NCBI RefSeq assembly: GCF_003337485.1
Contig: NZ_QPJJ01000009.1
Coordinates: 1-64,000, forward strand
Length of the DNA stretch: 64,000 nucleotides
Origin: Saliterribacillus persicus
Lineage (GTDB): Bacteria; Bacillota; Bacilli; Bacillales; Amphibacillaceae
Direction of reading: 5' to 3'
A program made the translations under genes and the position numbers. How positions within the stretch are numbered: the first letter of the stretch is position 1; each line of letters starts with the position of its first letter. This document shows, in pieces, positions 25,377-36,396 of the stretch. The notes under the pieces were generated by a model. That model had not been told where the DNA came from. It saw only the letters and a program-made list of their open reading frames with translations, and did not search any database.

Positions 25377-26606
25377 TTGACTAATTTGAAAAAAGAAGCC
25401 CTAAAAATGCATAAAGAACATCAAGGTAAGTTAGCCACAATTTCGAAAGTGAAGGTAAAGGATGCGCATGATTTAAGTTTAGCGTACTCGCCTGGTGTAG
25501 CCGAGCCTTGCAGAGAAATCTCTCAAGACCTGTCGACTATCTATGATTATACAATGAAAGGCAATACTGTTGCTGTTGTTAGTAATGGGAGTGCGGTGTT
25601 AGGTTTAGGCAATATTGGCGCTTCTGCCTCGCTACCTGTGATGGAAGGGAAAGCAGTTTTATTTAAAAGTTTTTCTGGTGTAGATGCTTTTCCAATTTGT
25701 TTAGATACAAGTGACAACAATGAAATTATACGTACAGTACAATTACTTGAACCAAGTTTTGGTGGAATTAATCTAGAGGATATTGCAGCACCAAAGTGTT
25801 TTAAAATCGAGCAAGCCCTGAAAAGTAAAATGAATATACCAGTTTTCCATGATGATCAGCATGGTACGGCAATTGTTACTTTGGCAGGTTTAACTAACGC
25901 TTTAAAATTAGTAGACAAATCATTTTCTGACATAAAAATTGTAATGAATGGTGCCGGTGCGGCAGGAATTGCTATTATAAAATTATTACGTCATTTTGGT
26001 GTGAAAGATATTATTATGTGTGATTCGATCGGAGCAATATATGAAGGTCGAACTGAAAGAATGAACGAAATGAAAGATTTCGTAGCTAAAGTCTCAAATA
26101 AATCAAAATTAAAAGGCTCTTTAACAGATGTTATAAAAGATGCTGATGTATTTATTGGGGTATCGCTTGGTGGACTGCTGAGTACGGAAATGGTTCAAAA
26201 GATGGCACCAGATTCTATTATCTTCGCTATGGCAAATCCTGATCCTGAGATTATGCCAAACCTTGCAAAAGAAGCAGGGGCAAGAGTTATAGGTACTGGG
26301 AGATCTGATTTCCCTAATCAAGTTAATAATGTGCTAGCTTTTCCTGGGATATTTAGAGGAGCATTAGACGTTCGGGCTAAAGACATTAACGAAGAGATGA
26401 AAGTTGCAGCTGTTTATGCAATAGCTTCTTTGATTAAGGACGAAGAATTGAACGAAGATTATGTTATTCCGGCTCCATTTGATGCTAGAGTAGCCCCGAA
26501 AGTAGCTGAAAAAGTAGCGGAAGCAGCTATGAAATCAGGGGTTGCAAGGATATCCGTTGATCCAAAAGCTGTCGCAAGAAAAACACGTGAATTAGCCGAA
26601 ATATAG
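25377..26606 (+). CDS. ytsJ: malic enzyme (NAD(P)-dependent)
   Basis: Converts malate to pyruvate and CO2, feeding pyruvate and NAD(P)H. This 409-residue, short bacterial form has SLAYSPGVAEPC and GNTVAVVSNGSAVLGLG at the N-terminal catalytic side, VFHDDQHGTAIV with the metal-binding Asp residues, and the Rossmann loop NGAGAAGIAIIKLL (about residues 190-203). It is most similar in layout to B. subtilis YtsJ, reported to prefer NADP, but cofactor choice cannot be settled by eye. It starts at TTG 25377 after AGGGAGTGA. A palindromic operator at its promoter and the following FadR-type gene suggest specific repression. Confidence 0.93.
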   Translation: MTNLKKEALKMHKEHQGKLATISKVKVKDAHDLSLAYSPGVAEPCREISQDLSTIYDYTMKGNTVAVVSNGSAVLGLGNIGASASLPVMEGKAVLFKSFSGVDAFPICLDTSDNNEIIRTVQLLEPSFGGINLEDIAAPKCFKIEQALKSKMNIPVFHDDQHGTAIVTLAGLTNALKLVDKSFSDIKIVMNGAGAAGIAIIKLLRHFGVKDIIMCDSIGAIYEGRTERMNEMKDFVAKVSNKSKLKGSLTDVIKDADVFIGVSLGGLLSTEMVQKMAPDSIIFAMANPDPEIMPNLAKEAGARVIGTGRSDFPNQVNNVLAFPGIFRGALDVRAKDINEEMKVAAVYAIASLIKDEELNEDYVIPAPFDARVAPKVAEKVAEAAMKSGVARISVDPKAVARKTRELAEI

Positions 26607-26644
26607 AATTGTAATATGTTCATAGATATTCAGGAGGCAAAGTA

Positions 26645-27247
26645 ATGCCAACCACTGTAAAAGTGTATCAGCAAGTTTTAAAAGAAATGCAACAGATTAT
26701 TAAGGAAAAGGAATTAGAACCAGGGGACCGACTGCCCTCAGAGAGATATTTAGCTGATAAATTAAAAATAGGAAGATCATCCGTAAGAGAAGCTCTTAGA
26801 GCAATTGAGTTATTGGGATTAATTGAGACAAAACAAGGAGAAGGTACTTTTCTACGAGATTATCAATCCTATCATACCGTTGAATTGTTAGCAGGCTTTG
26901 TTCTACAAGATCATAATACGCAGCGAGAAATTATGGAAGCAAAAAAGATGCTAGAAAAAAATGCAATTGAATTAGCCATTGATAAGATGGATGATGCTGC
27001 ACTAGAAAGTATCGAGCTAATCATAAACGATGATAATCTGACCCATACCCAATTACATGATGAATTTTTCGCTCATATTTTTAGTTATGGGCAAAACTTC
27101 CTTTTATATAAAATCTGGCGATTTATGCAGGATTTTTCAAAAAGTGTAAAGAATAATACGTATGGTATCGATTTTTATAATCAAATTGCCGAAATTTTAA
27201 AAACTAAAAAACATCATCAAATTTATACGCTTTATAGTGAGCAATAG
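26645..27247 (+). CDS. FadR-subfamily GntR transcription regulator
   Basis: This 200-residue regulator has a GntR winged helix at the N terminus (about residues 5-75, with LEPGDRLPSERYLADKLKIGRSSVREALRAIELLGLI and a GEGTFL wing) and a shortened, divergent FCD-type ligand domain (about 90-200, mostly helical). The usual metal-binding Asp and His positions of FCD domains cannot be made out clearly. It lies 38 bases after the malic enzyme stop and about 100 bases before accD. The perfect TGGTC-n-GACCA dyad at the malic enzyme promoter is its likely site. The ligand could be an organic acid or acyl-CoA; that is a guess. The start ATG 26645 follows AGGAGG. Confidence 0.9.
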   Translation: MPTTVKVYQQVLKEMQQIIKEKELEPGDRLPSERYLADKLKIGRSSVREALRAIELLGLIETKQGEGTFLRDYQSYHTVELLAGFVLQDHNTQREIMEAKKMLEKNAIELAIDKMDDAALESIELIINDDNLTHTQLHDEFFAHIFSYGQNFLLYKIWRFMQDFSKSVKNNTYGIDFYNQIAEILKTKKHHQIYTLYSEQ

Positions 27248-27349
27248 AGAAGTGATATATCTAATTTTACAAAATAGTAGGACTACCATTATTTATAAAA
27301 ATTTTTAACTGACAAGTGTAAGAATGGTTTAACAGAGGGGGAATTATCC

Positions 27350-28228
27350 TTGCTAAAGGATTTTTTTAGTAAAAAGAAAAAATACGCTTCTATCCCAAGA
27401 GAGGAAGCTAAAAAAGATGTTCCGGAGGGCTTAATGCAAAAATGCGGCGGATGTCAAAAGATATTCTACCAGAAGGAATTACAAAAGAACTTAAATGTTT
27501 GTCCTGAATGTGGACACCATCACCAATTAAATGCATACGATCGAATTGCGTGTTTATTTGATGACAATTCATTTCAAGAATGGGATGAAAATCTAATTTC
27601 TAGTAACCCGCTTAACTTTCCAAGTTACATAGAGAAACTTGAAAAAGACAGAAAGAAAACAGGATTAAATGAGGCCGTCGTCACAGGAAAAGGGAAAATA
27701 AATGGTTTTCCTACAGCAATTGCAGTGATGGATTCAAGGTTTAGAATGGGTAGCATGGGTTCTGTTGTTGGAGAAAAAATAACAAGAGCAATTGAAAATG
27801 CAAAAGATCAAGGAATACCAATGATTATATGTACGGCCTCTGGTGGTGCAAGGATGCAAGAAGGAGTTTTAAGCTTGATGCAGATGTCCAAAACTTCGAT
27901 TGCTATCCAGAGATTTCATAAAAAAGGTGGATTACTAATTTCTATTATGACAAATCCTACTACTGGAGGAGTGTCTGCAAGTTTTGCTATGCTTGGAGAT
28001 TATAATTTCGCTGAACCAGGTGCGTTAATTGGGTTTGCTGGTAGAAGAATTATTGAACAAACAATACGTGAAAAGCTTCCAAATGATTTTCAGACTGCAG
28101 AGTTCCAGTTAAAACATGGACAGCTGGATAAAGTAATCCCACGTCAAGAAATGAAAGAAGTAATTTCAACTATTTTAGATCTACATCAGTCAGGGGGAAA
28201 TGAAAGTGAAACAAGTACTAGCGTTTGA
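27350..28228 (+). CDS. accD: acetyl-CoA carboxylase, carboxyltransferase beta subunit
   Basis: With AccA it transfers carboxyl from biotin to acetyl-CoA, giving malonyl-CoA for fatty acid synthesis. This 292-residue protein has an N-terminal four-cysteine zinc ribbon (CGGC at about 27 and CPEC at about 46), then the crotonase-like carboxyltransferase fold with [11 protein letters not shown] and [18 protein letters not shown], which bind CoA and biotin. The start is TTG 27350, seven bases after AGAGGGGGA. It overlaps accA by about 23 bases, so the two are translationally coupled. Cytosolic. Confidence 0.97.
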   Translation: MLKDFFSKKKKYASIPREEAKKDVPEGLMQKCGGCQKIFYQKELQKNLNVCPECGHHHQLNAYDRIACLFDDNSFQEWDENLISSNPLNFPSYIEKLEKDRKKTGLNEAVVTGKGKINGFPTAIAVMDSRFRMGSMGSVVGEKITRAIENAKDQGIPMIICTASGGARMQEGVLSLMQMSKTSIAIQRFHKKGGLLISIMTNPTTGGVSASFAMLGDYNFAEPGALIGFAGRRIIEQTIREKLPNDFQTAEFQLKHGQLDKVIPRQEMKEVISTILDLHQSGGNESETSTSV

Positions 28229-29171
28229 AAAACCCGTGATTGAACTGAGAGAGAAAATTGATGAATTGAAGAAAATCACGCAGGAAAGCGAAATTGATTT
28301 AACAGAAGAAATCAAAAAAATGGAAACACGCTTAGGAAAATTAGAAAAAGATATCTATGGTAAGCTTGAGCCATGGGATCGTGTACAAATTGCACGCCAT
28401 GCCGAGAGACCAACTACACTGGACTATATATCAATTTTATTTACAAATTTTATTGAATTTCATGGAGATCGATATTATGGAGATGACGCATCGATCGTTG
28501 CTGGAATAGCAAAATTTAAAGATGTACCAATTACGATTATTGGACATCAGCGCGGAAAAAACACGAAAGAAAATATATATAGAAATTTTGGAAGTCCTCA
28601 TCCAGAAGGATACCGAAAAGCTCTGCGTCATATGAAACAAGCGGAAAAATTTAATAGACCTATAATTACTTTTATTGATACAAAGGGAGCTTATCCAGGA
28701 AAGGCTGCCGAAGAAAGAGGACAAAGTGAAGCTATTGCTAAAAACCTTATGGAAATGGCGGGGTTAACTGTCCCGATCATTTGTGTTGTGATTGGAGAAG
28801 GTGGAAGTGGTGGAGCTCTTGCATTAGGTGTTGGGGATAGAATTTATATGTTAGAAAATTCTACGTATTCTGTTATCTCTCCAGAAGGAGCTGCAGCTTT
28901 ATTATGGAAGGATTCTCAGCAGGCAGAAAGAGCGGCAAAATCCTTAAAAATTACCGCTCCCGATTTAAAAGAGTTAGGTATTATTGATGATGTTATTGAG
29001 GAGCCTATGGGTGGTGCACATCGCGACTTAGAAACACAGGCTAAAGCAATTGATAAAACAATTACAGAAGCATTAGCTGAAATAAAAAAATTAGATGTGG
29101 AAACATTACTTGATCTTCGTTTTGATAAATATAAAAAAATTGGACAGTTTGAAGAAATAAATCCAACATAA
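28206..29171 (+). CDS. accA: acetyl-CoA carboxylase, carboxyltransferase alpha subunit
   Basis: Forms the alpha2-beta2 carboxyltransferase with AccD. This 321-residue protein has an N-terminal coiled coil beginning [14 protein letters not shown], the [14 protein letters not shown] segment, and the catalytic domain with [17 protein letters not shown] and [16 protein letters not shown]. The frame opens at ATG 28200, but AGGGGG ends only two bases before it, while GTG 28206 has eight bases of spacing and aligns with the family start. accD and accA overlap. The gene ends in a strong terminator, so pfkA has its own promoter. Confidence 0.97.
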   Translation: MKQVLAFEKPVIELREKIDELKKITQESEIDLTEEIKKMETRLGKLEKDIYGKLEPWDRVQIARHAERPTTLDYISILFTNFIEFHGDRYYGDDASIVAGIAKFKDVPITIIGHQRGKNTKENIYRNFGSPHPEGYRKALRHMKQAEKFNRPIITFIDTKGAYPGKAAEERGQSEAIAKNLMEMAGLTVPIICVVIGEGGSGGALALGVGDRIYMLENSTYSVISPEGAAALLWKDSQQAERAAKSLKITAPDLKELGIIDDVIEEPMGGAHRDLETQAKAIDKTITEALAEIKKLDVETLLDLRFDKYKKIGQFEEINPT

Positions 29172-29186
29172 ATATATTTACCTTAA

Positions 29187-29228
29187 ACAAGGTGTAAATC
29201 TACTAAACGGTTTATACCTTGTTTTTTA
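29187..29228 (+). terminator. accDA terminator
   Basis: ACAAGGT-TAAA pairs with TTTA-ACCTTGT and is followed by T6. Confidence 0.85.
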
Positions 29229-29306
29229 TACATAAGGATTAATTTGTAGTTGTTAATATTCTTTTCATAACATTGTAATAAAAAGAAGTTCGCATTCTCT
29301 TAATAA

Positions 29307-29320
29307 TGTAATCGCTTTAA
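29307..29320 (+). promoter_or_regulatory. candidate cre site before pfkA
   Basis: TGTAATCGCTTTAA matches 13 of 14 cre consensus positions (only the C near the 3' end differs). It sits about 55 bases before a TATAAT at 29375-29380, a position typical for activation by CcpA, as known for the pfk-pyk operon of Lactococcus. Confidence 0.55.
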
Positions 29321-29374
29321 TAAAAATGCTTCAATTTGTTCATATTTAGGGGTGAGTTTCCTATTGAATTCATG

Positions 29375-29380
29375 TATAAT
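29375..29380 (+). promoter_or_regulatory. candidate -10 box of pfkA-pyk
   Basis: A perfect TATAAT, 86 bases before the pfkA start. The -35 region is poor, which fits a promoter that needs an activator. Confidence 0.4.
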
Positions 29381-29444
29381 CATAGTTGGTGTTCGACGTG
29401 TTTAGATTATATTCATATTGGGGTAAAATGTAGTAGTATCATAA

Positions 29445-30425
<981 letters not shown>

Positions 30426-30501
30426 AAATTGATATTATAAATGACAGAAATGAAAGAAGTATATTTGTATACTTTCATTCATTTAAGGAGGAAATAATGG
30501 T

Positions 30502-32265
30502 ATGAGAAGAACAAAAATAGTTTGTACGATTGGACCAGCTTCAGAGGACATTGAAAAATTAGAGCAACTAATCCATGAAGGTATGAATGTGGCAAGGTTG
30601 AATTTTTCCCATGGAGATTTTGAGGAGCATGGAGCTCGTATCAAAAATATTAGGAAAGCAGCAAAAAAAGCGGGTAAAACAGTAGCAATTCTTTTAGATA
30701 CAAAAGGACCAGAGATCCGTACTGCGACTTTAAAAGATGGAGCAGCACAATTAAATAAAGGAGCAACAGTTTATGTATCGATGGACGCTACAATTGAGGG
30801 AGACAGCGAAAGAATTGCTGTAACTTATCCTCAATTAATCGATGACGTACACGTTGGTTCACGTTTACTTTTAGATGACGGCTTAATAGAACTAGAGGTA
30901 ACAGAAATTCTTCAAGATAAAAAAGAACTTAAAACAGTAGCTCTTAACTCTGGCTTACTTAAAAATAAAAAAGGTGTTAACGTTCCAAATGTAAGTGTAA
31001 ATCTTCCAGGTATTACAGATAAAGACGCTGCAGATATTAAATTTGGAATTGAACAAGGTGTTGACTTCATTGCTGCATCATTTGTTCGTCGAGCTTCTGA
31101 CGTATTAGAAATCAGAGGATTATTAGAAGAGCAAAATGCAACTCATATTCAAATTATCCCTAAGATTGAAAACCAAGAAGGGGTAGATAATTTAGATACG
31201 ATTTTACAAGTTAGTGATGGTTTAATGGTTGCAAGAGGAGATCTTGGTGTTGAAATTCCACCAGAAGATGTACCGCTTGTTCAAAAAGATATGATCCAAA
31301 AATGTAACAATGCTGGAAAGCCAGTAATTACTGCTACACAAATGTTGGATTCAATGCAAAGAAATCCACGTCCAACACGTGCGGAAGCTTCCGATGTTGC
31401 CAATGCTATTTTTGATGGTACAGATGCAATTATGCTTTCTGGTGAAACTGCAGCTGGTGACTATCCAGTAGAGGCTGTGCGTACAATGAGTAACATTGCA
31501 AAGAAAGCAGAAACTGCTATTGACCATAAAGCAGTATTAGATTTACGTTCAAAAGAAACAGATATGACAATTACGGATGCGATTAGTCAGTCTGTTAATC
31601 ACTCTGCAATGAACTTAAATGTAGATGCAATTCTAACACCAACTGTTAGCGGGCATACTGCAAGAATGATTTCAAAATATCGACCTGAAGCTCCGATTAT
31701 AGCTGTTACTTTCGAAGAGCAGGTAAGTAGACGATTAGCACTTGTTTGGGGTGTAGAAACAATTGTAGGAAAGCTTGCTCATACTACCGATGATGTGTTA
31801 GAAGAATCGATTGAAATTGGACTTTCAACCAACCATTTCAAACGCGGTGACCGAGTTATTATTACTGCAGGGGTTCCAGTAGGAGAAAGTGGAACAACTA
31901 ATTTAATGAAAATTCATGTTATTGGTGACGTTTTGGCAAAAGGCCAAGGTGTTGGTAAAGGAAGCTTCTACGGAAGAGCAGTCCGTGTTAAAAATGCGGA
32001 AGAAGCAAAGCAAAAAGTAATGCCTGAAGATATCATTATCACTTATGGAACGGATAAGGATATGATGGAAGCAATTGAGAAAGCATCTGGTATTATTACC
32101 GAAGAAGGCGGATTAACTTCCCATGCAGCAGTTGTGGGCTTAAGCCTTGGAATTCCTGTAATTGTTGGAGTGGAAAAAGCGCTCGATATAATTGAAGATG
32201 GACAAGATATTACCATTGATGCACAAAAAGGTGATATTTACGCTGGACATGCTAGCGTACTATAA
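30502..32265 (+). CDS. pyk: pyruvate kinase with C-terminal PEP-utiliser domain
   Basis: Transfers phosphate from PEP to ADP, the last glycolytic step. It has 587 residues: a beta/alpha barrel and B domain (1-345, with [47 protein letters not shown]), an alpha/beta effector domain (to about 475), and the extra C-terminal domain of Bacillus and Geobacillus kinases, similar to the phosphohistidine swivel domain of PEP synthase, with [21 protein letters not shown] carrying the conserved TSHA histidine. The start ATG 30502 is favoured because the nearby ATG at 30497 meets a stop within two codons. Follows pfkA in one transcript. Confidence 0.97.
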   Translation: MRRTKIVCTIGPASEDIEKLEQLIHEGMNVARLNFSHGDFEEHGARIKNIRKAAKKAGKTVAILLDTKGPEIRTATLKDGAAQLNKGATVYVSMDATIEGDSERIAVTYPQLIDDVHVGSRLLLDDGLIELEVTEILQDKKELKTVALNSGLLKNKKGVNVPNVSVNLPGITDKDAADIKFGIEQGVDFIAASFVRRASDVLEIRGLLEEQNATHIQIIPKIENQEGVDNLDTILQVSDGLMVARGDLGVEIPPEDVPLVQKDMIQKCNNAGKPVITATQMLDSMQRNPRPTRAEASDVANAIFDGTDAIMLSGETAAGDYPVEAVRTMSNIAKKAETAIDHKAVLDLRSKETDMTITDAISQSVNHSAMNLNVDAILTPTVSGHTARMISKYRPEAPIIAVTFEEQVSRRLALVWGVETIVGKLAHTTDDVLEESIEIGLSTNHFKRGDRVIITAGVPVGESGTTNLMKIHVIGDVLAKGQGVGKGSFYGRAVRVKNAEEAKQKVMPEDIIITYGTDKDMMEAIEKASGIITEEGGLTSHAAVVGLSLGIPVIVGVEKALDIIEDGQDITIDAQKGDIYAGHASVL

Positions 32266-32275
32266 TTTACATGGA

Positions 32276-32304
32276 GAAGGAAGGGCTACTGCCTTTCCTT
32301 TTTA
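32276..32304 (+). terminator. pfkA-pyk terminator
   Basis: AAGGAAGGGC pairs with GCCTTTCCTT (one bulge) and is followed by TTTTTATT. Confidence 0.8.
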
Positions 32305-32396
32305 TTTGTTATCATGGAATCTTTTCTGCAAATCGTTTAAACTAGCCTTAAGTAAGATATATTTAAACATATCCAAAAAGAAAAGGTGAATATAAA

Positions 32397-32789
32397 ATGT
32401 TCCGATGGATTTTATTATTTGTATTAATAGTGCCAGCTTTAGAAATAGGCTTATTAGTTTGGGCTGGTGGTCAAATTGGTCCGTGGTGGGTAGTAATCCT
32501 TATTATTTCTACCGGTGTATTAGGAGCATGGTTAGCAAAACAACAAGGCTTAGAAACGTTAGCAAAAGCCAGAAGTTCGATGGATCAAGGGCAATTACCT
32601 CAAGAGCAAATTTTCGACGGGATTTGTATATTGATAGGTGGTGTTGTTCTATTAACACCAGGCTTTATAACAGATTTAATCGGTTTTATTTTGTTAATCC
32701 CAACAACAAGAGTTCCAATTAAAAATGCATTGAAAAAACTTGCCCAAAGATGGATGAATCAAGGAAGAGTTAGAATTTTTAGAGGATAA
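32397..32789 (+). CDS. fxsA: FxsA-family membrane protein
   Basis: This 130-residue FxsA protein (YtzA in B. subtilis) has three hydrophobic helices: about 3-22, 28-46 and 77-100, the last containing GGVVLLTPGFITDLIGFILLIP, the family hallmark. A basic C-terminal tail follows. In E. coli, FxsA overproduction suppresses F-plasmid exclusion of phage T7; in Bacillus the role is unknown. The start ATG 32397 follows AAAAGGTGAA. It lies between pyk and ytwI, as in B. subtilis, where ytvI would lie between fxsA and ytwI; I see no ytvI here. Confidence 0.92.
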   Translation: MFRWILLFVLIVPALEIGLLVWAGGQIGPWWVVILIISTGVLGAWLAKQQGLETLAKARSSMDQGQLPQEQIFDGICILIGGVVLLTPGFITDLIGFILLIPTTRVPIKNALKKLAQRWMNQGRVRIFRG

Positions 32790-32945
32790 TGCTTTAAATT
32801 CAGGCAAAATATTAATAGTTAATTGTTTTTTTTAAAACTTTAAGATTTTTTAAAAAAGTCATGCCCCCTCTTAAAAGGAATAAGACGGGGTGTATATGTG
32901 ACATTAAAAATGATTTTAGAATTGAATTACGGAGGCATTAGATAC

Positions 32946-33416
32946 ATGGTTAGTAGCTCAACCATCTTCTTAATCATATTATTTATACTTGGTTATATTG
33001 GCAAAAATCAATCAATTATGATTGCAGTTTATGTGCTTTTTGGTATTAAATTGTTAAAAATGGATGAAAAACTATTCCCGTACATTCAAGATAAAGGCTT
33101 AGGCTGGGGTGTTACAATCATTACGATTGCAGTCTTGGTACCTATTGCGACCGGCGAGATTGGTTTTAAAGAATTATCAGAAAGTGTGCGCTCTTTTTAT
33201 GCTTGGATTGCTCTTGCTGCTGGAATTTTTGTTGCAGTGATTGCGAAAAACGGTATTGAGCTATTAGCGACTGATCCTCATATTACGACGGCGCTCGTTT
33301 TAGGCACAATTCTAGCTGTAGTTTTATTTCAAGGAATTGCAGTGGGACCGGTGATTGGAGCAGGTATTGCTTATTTAGTCATGAAATTAATGGATATGTT
33401 CCCTCCACTATCATAA
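32946..33416 (+). CDS. ytwI: DUF441 membrane protein YtwI
   Basis: This 156-residue protein of the UPF0756/DUF441 family has four hydrophobic helices. The N-terminal FLIILFILGYIGKNQSIMIAVYVLFGIKLL and the end with GTILAVVLFQGIAVGPVIGAGIAYLVMKL are family features. Function is unknown; the conserved place ahead of citZ is shared with B. subtilis. The frame extends to GTG 32898, but ACGGAGG before ATG 32946 and the family start at the first helix favour the shorter form. Confidence 0.9.
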   Translation: MVSSSTIFLIILFILGYIGKNQSIMIAVYVLFGIKLLKMDEKLFPYIQDKGLGWGVTIITIAVLVPIATGEIGFKELSESVRSFYAWIALAAGIFVAVIAKNGIELLATDPHITTALVLGTILAVVLFQGIAVGPVIGAGIAYLVMKLMDMFPPLS

Positions 33417-33493
33417 GAAAATTAAAATTTTATCTAGAATAAGTAAATATATTTTCTATCTCTTTATCTCAGTAGGCTAATATTGTGATACAA

Positions 33494-33507
33494 TTTAATC
33501 GTTTTCA
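33494..33507 (+). promoter_or_regulatory. candidate cre site at the citZ promoter
   Basis: TTTAATCGTTTTCA matches 13 of 14 positions of the cre consensus and ends two bases before the -35 box. CcpA binding here could modulate citrate synthase in response to glucose. Confidence 0.55.
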
Positions 33508-33508
33508 T

Positions 33509-33537
33509 TTTACTAAGCCTTCTAGTTTGTTTATAAT
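33509..33537 (+). promoter_or_regulatory. citZ promoter
   Basis: TTTACT, a 17-base spacer and a perfect TATAAT (33532-33537). It predicts an RNA start near 33544 and a leader of about 100 bases. Confidence 0.7.
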
Positions 33538-33557
33538 GGACGTTGGGGATGTTTATC

Positions 33558-33615
33558 AGCAGATTATATCTGCTTGTATAGGATAAGTCATTTACAGATT
33601 GGATAACTGTAAATG
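33558..33615 (+). promoter_or_regulatory. citZ leader with two perfect hairpins
   Basis: Two stem-loops follow each other: AGCAGAT/ATCTGCT (33558-33574, loop of 3) and CATTTACAG/CTGTAAATG (33589-33615, loop of 9). No T-run follows, so they are not a terminator. In B. subtilis, aconitase has been reported to bind the citZ leader RNA. Whether these hairpins serve that or another control is open. Confidence 0.55.
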
Positions 33616-33646
33616 GAAAAAAGGATAAGAAAAGGAGAGAGATGTA

Positions 33647-34762
33647 ATGTCAGCTACAAAAGGGCTTGAAGGGATTATTGCAACCGAATCGTCAATAAGC
33701 TCGATCATCGATGATCAACTTACCTATGTTGGTTATACGATTGACGATTTAGCGGAGAATGCAAGTTTTGAGGAAGTTATTTATTTATTATGGAATAAAA
33801 AACTACCGAATCAAGATGAATTAGATGCGTTTAGTGATGATTTATTTGAAAATATGGCTTTGCCCGATGAGGTATTGAGTCATTTCAAATCTTATAATTT
33901 ACATAGTGTACATCCAATGGCAGCGCTTCGTACAGCTATTTCTTTATTAGGTTTATTTGATGAAGAAGCAGATGTAATGGATGATGCGGCGAATAAGCGT
34001 AAAGCAATTCGCTTACAAGCGAAGGTGTCTGCTGTGGTGGCAGCTTTTTCTCGCATTCGAGATGGACTTGAGCCTGTGAAACCTAAAAAAGGTCTTAGCT
34101 ATGCAGCTAACTTTCTGTATATGCTAAATGATAAAGAACCAAATGATTTAGAGGAAGAAGCAATCAATAAAGCTTTAGTTTTACATGCGGATCATGAATT
34201 AAATGCTTCTACATTCACTTCTCGAGTATGTGTTGCTACATTATCTGATATGTATTCAGGAATAACTGCAGCGATAAGTGCTTTAAAAGGGCCATTACAT
34301 GGTGGTGCCAACGAACGTGTGATGCAAATGCTCTCAGAAATTGATGAAATTGACAATGCGATTCCATATGTAAAAGAAAAAATGGCTAATAAAGAAAAAA
34401 TTATGGGAATGGGACACCGTGTATATAGAAATGGTGATCCAAGAGCAAAACATTTAAAGAAAATGTCTAAAGAATTAACAGCTTTGAAAGATATGTCTAA
34501 ATGGTATGAAATCTCAGTGGAAATCGAAGAATATATAAAAAGTGAAAAAGGGTTACCAGCCAATGTTGATTTTTATTCAGCATCTGTGTATCATAGCCTA
34601 GGAATTAAGCATGATTTATATACTCCGATATTTGCAATGAGTCGTTTCTCAGGCTGGATTGCACATATCCTAGAGCAGTATGAAAATAATCGTTTAATTC
34701 GCCCACGCGCAGAATATGTGGGACCTAAACAGCAACAATATGTTAAAATAAACGAGCGATAA
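33647..34762 (+). CDS. citZ: citrate synthase
   Basis: Condenses oxaloacetate and acetyl-CoA, the entry to the TCA cycle. This 371-residue, short type I bacterial form carries the catalytic triad: His in DHELNASTFTSRV, His in GMGHRVYRNGDPRA and Asp in ANVDFYSASVYHSLG; GPLHGGANERVM lies between them. The start ATG 33647 follows AAAGGAGAGAGA. It is followed by icd after 70 bases with no terminator between, so both share a transcript from the promoter at 33509-33537. The upstream leader and cre suggest glucose-linked and post-transcriptional control. Confidence 0.97.
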   Translation: MSATKGLEGIIATESSISSIIDDQLTYVGYTIDDLAENASFEEVIYLLWNKKLPNQDELDAFSDDLFENMALPDEVLSHFKSYNLHSVHPMAALRTAISLLGLFDEEADVMDDAANKRKAIRLQAKVSAVVAAFSRIRDGLEPVKPKKGLSYAANFLYMLNDKEPNDLEEEAINKALVLHADHELNASTFTSRVCVATLSDMYSGITAAISALKGPLHGGANERVMQMLSEIDEIDNAIPYVKEKMANKEKIMGMGHRVYRNGDPRAKHLKKMSKELTALKDMSKWYEISVEIEEYIKSEKGLPANVDFYSASVYHSLGIKHDLYTPIFAMSRFSGWIAHILEQYENNRLIRPRAEYVGPKQQQYVKINER

Positions 34763-34832
34763 GTTATAGTTAACGATTTTGGTTAACAGGCTTTTCGAAT
34801 ATAAATGAATCTTGATTAGGAGGAATTGAATT

Positions 34833-36098
34833 ATGGGAGAAAAAATTACAGTAGAAAATGGGGTTGTTCAAACACCAAACAAGCCAGTAATTCCATTTAT
34901 TGAAGGTGATGGAACAGGTGCTGATATTTGGGCTGCATCAAGTCGTGTAATTGAAGCGGCTGTTGAGAAAGCTTATAATGGTGAAAAAGGTATTGAGTGG
35001 AAAGAAGTTCTAGCTGGTCAAAAAGCTTTTGACAAAACAGGTGAATGGTTACCAGAAGAAACGTTAGATGCAATCCGCGAATACAAAATTGCAATTAAAG
35101 GACCATTAACTACTCCAATTGGTGGAGGAATTCGTTCTTTAAACGTAGCTCTTCGTCAAAAACTAGATTTATTTACTTGTCTTCGTCCAGTGCGTTACTT
35201 TGATGGAGTTCCATCACCAGTAAAACGCCCAGAAGATACGGATATGGTTATTTTCCGTGAGAACACTGAAGATATTTATGCAGGTATAGAATGGCAAAGT
35301 GGTTCAGATGAAGTGAAAAAAGTAATAGATTTCTTGCAAAACGAAATGGGAGTACAAAACATTCGTTTTCCTGAAACATCTGGAATTGGTGTAAAACCTA
35401 TTTCATCTGAAGGTACAAAACGCTTAGTTCGTGCTGCAATTGATTATGCAATTAACGAAGGTCGTAAAAGCGTAACACTTGTCCACAAAGGTAATATTAT
35501 GAAATTTACAGAAGGTGCTTTTAAAAACTGGGGTTATGAATTAGCAGAAGCAGAATACGGAGATAAAGTATTTACTTGGGCTGAGTATGACAAAATCACA
35601 GAAGAAAAAGGTCGCGACGCAGCTGACGAAGCACAAGCTAAAGCTGAACAAGCAGGTAAAATTATCATTAAAGATTCTATTGCCGATATTTTCTTACAAC
35701 AAATTCTTACACGTCCAAAAGAATTTGATGTTGTAGCTACTATGAACCTTAATGGTGACTATGTTTCAGACGCTTTAGCGGCTCAAGTTGGTGGAATTGG
35801 TATTGCTCCAGGAGCTAACATTAACTACGAATCAGGTCATGCTATTTTTGAAGCAACTCATGGTACTGCACCTAAGTACGCTGGTCTAGATAAAGTTAAT
35901 CCATCTTCTGTTATTCTTTCAGGTGTATTAATGCTTGAGCACCTTGGATGGAGAGAAGCAGCTGATCTTGTCTTAAAATCAATGGACAAAACAATTGGTT
36001 CAAAAGTAGTTACTTACGATTTCGCCCGTTTAATGGATGGTGCAACTGAAGTAAAAACATCTGAATTCGGTGATGAATTAATCAAAAATATGGATTAA
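34833..36098 (+). CDS. icd: isocitrate dehydrogenase (NADP-dependent)
   Basis: Oxidatively decarboxylates isocitrate to 2-oxoglutarate with reduction of NADP. At 421 residues it fits the Bacillus enzyme. It has [13 protein letters not shown] near the N terminus, the isocitrate loop [13 protein letters not shown] with the active-site Ser, [26 protein letters not shown] and the C-terminal [23 protein letters not shown]. The start ATG 34833 follows AGGAGGAA. Second gene of the citZ unit. In B. subtilis mdh follows directly; here a terminator and then phoP follow, so malate dehydrogenase is not in this cluster. Confidence 0.97.
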   Translation: MGEKITVENGVVQTPNKPVIPFIEGDGTGADIWAASSRVIEAAVEKAYNGEKGIEWKEVLAGQKAFDKTGEWLPEETLDAIREYKIAIKGPLTTPIGGGIRSLNVALRQKLDLFTCLRPVRYFDGVPSPVKRPEDTDMVIFRENTEDIYAGIEWQSGSDEVKKVIDFLQNEMGVQNIRFPETSGIGVKPISSEGTKRLVRAAIDYAINEGRKSVTLVHKGNIMKFTEGAFKNWGYELAEAEYGDKVFTWAEYDKITEEKGRDAADEAQAKAEQAGKIIIKDSIADIFLQQILTRPKEFDVVATMNLNGDYVSDALAAQVGGIGIAPGANINYESGHAIFEATHGTAPKYAGLDKVNPSSVILSGVLMLEHLGWREAADLVLKSMDKTIGSKVVTYDFARLMDGATEVKTSEFGDELIKNMD

Positions 36099-36205
36099 TA
36101 GCTTATATTAATCAGTATGATAAGTGTTGATAAATTAACTTTTAGTAAAGGTTAGTAGTAAATGCAAAAGTTCTTCTGAAAGTTAAATAATTTACAATAA
36201 AACAA

Positions 36206-36245
36206 ATAAGTCTCGCTAGGAATATTCTAGCGAGGCTTATTTTTG
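36206..36245 (+). terminator. citZ-icd terminator
   Basis: AATAAGTCTCGCTAG pairs with CTAGCGAGGCTTATT, followed by TTTTTG. Confidence 0.9.
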
Positions 36246-36367
36246 TATGAAAATCAATTTATATATAGCCCTGATGTCATTTGTTGCTGAAATAACCAAT
36301 AAATCGAATAAAATTGAAATGTAAAGAAAAATTAACATTACATTGGTAAATTTGTCCGCTTATTCTA

Positions 36368-36396
36368 TTCACTTTATCTTCATCAACATGTATGAT
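36368..36396 (+). promoter_or_regulatory. phoPR promoter
   Basis: TTCACT (36368-36373), 17 bases, TATGAT (36391-36396); a fair sigma-A match 30 bases before the phoP ribosome binding site. Confidence 0.55.

Noticed and set aside
32866-32897. Imperfect inverted repeat CCCCCTCTTA/TAAGACGGGG before ytwI
   Set aside because: One mismatch, no T-run and no clear placement as operator or terminator; too weak to list as a feature.
34192-34563. Minus-strand 123-codon frame in citZ
   Set aside because: Antisense shadow inside the most conserved part of citrate synthase.
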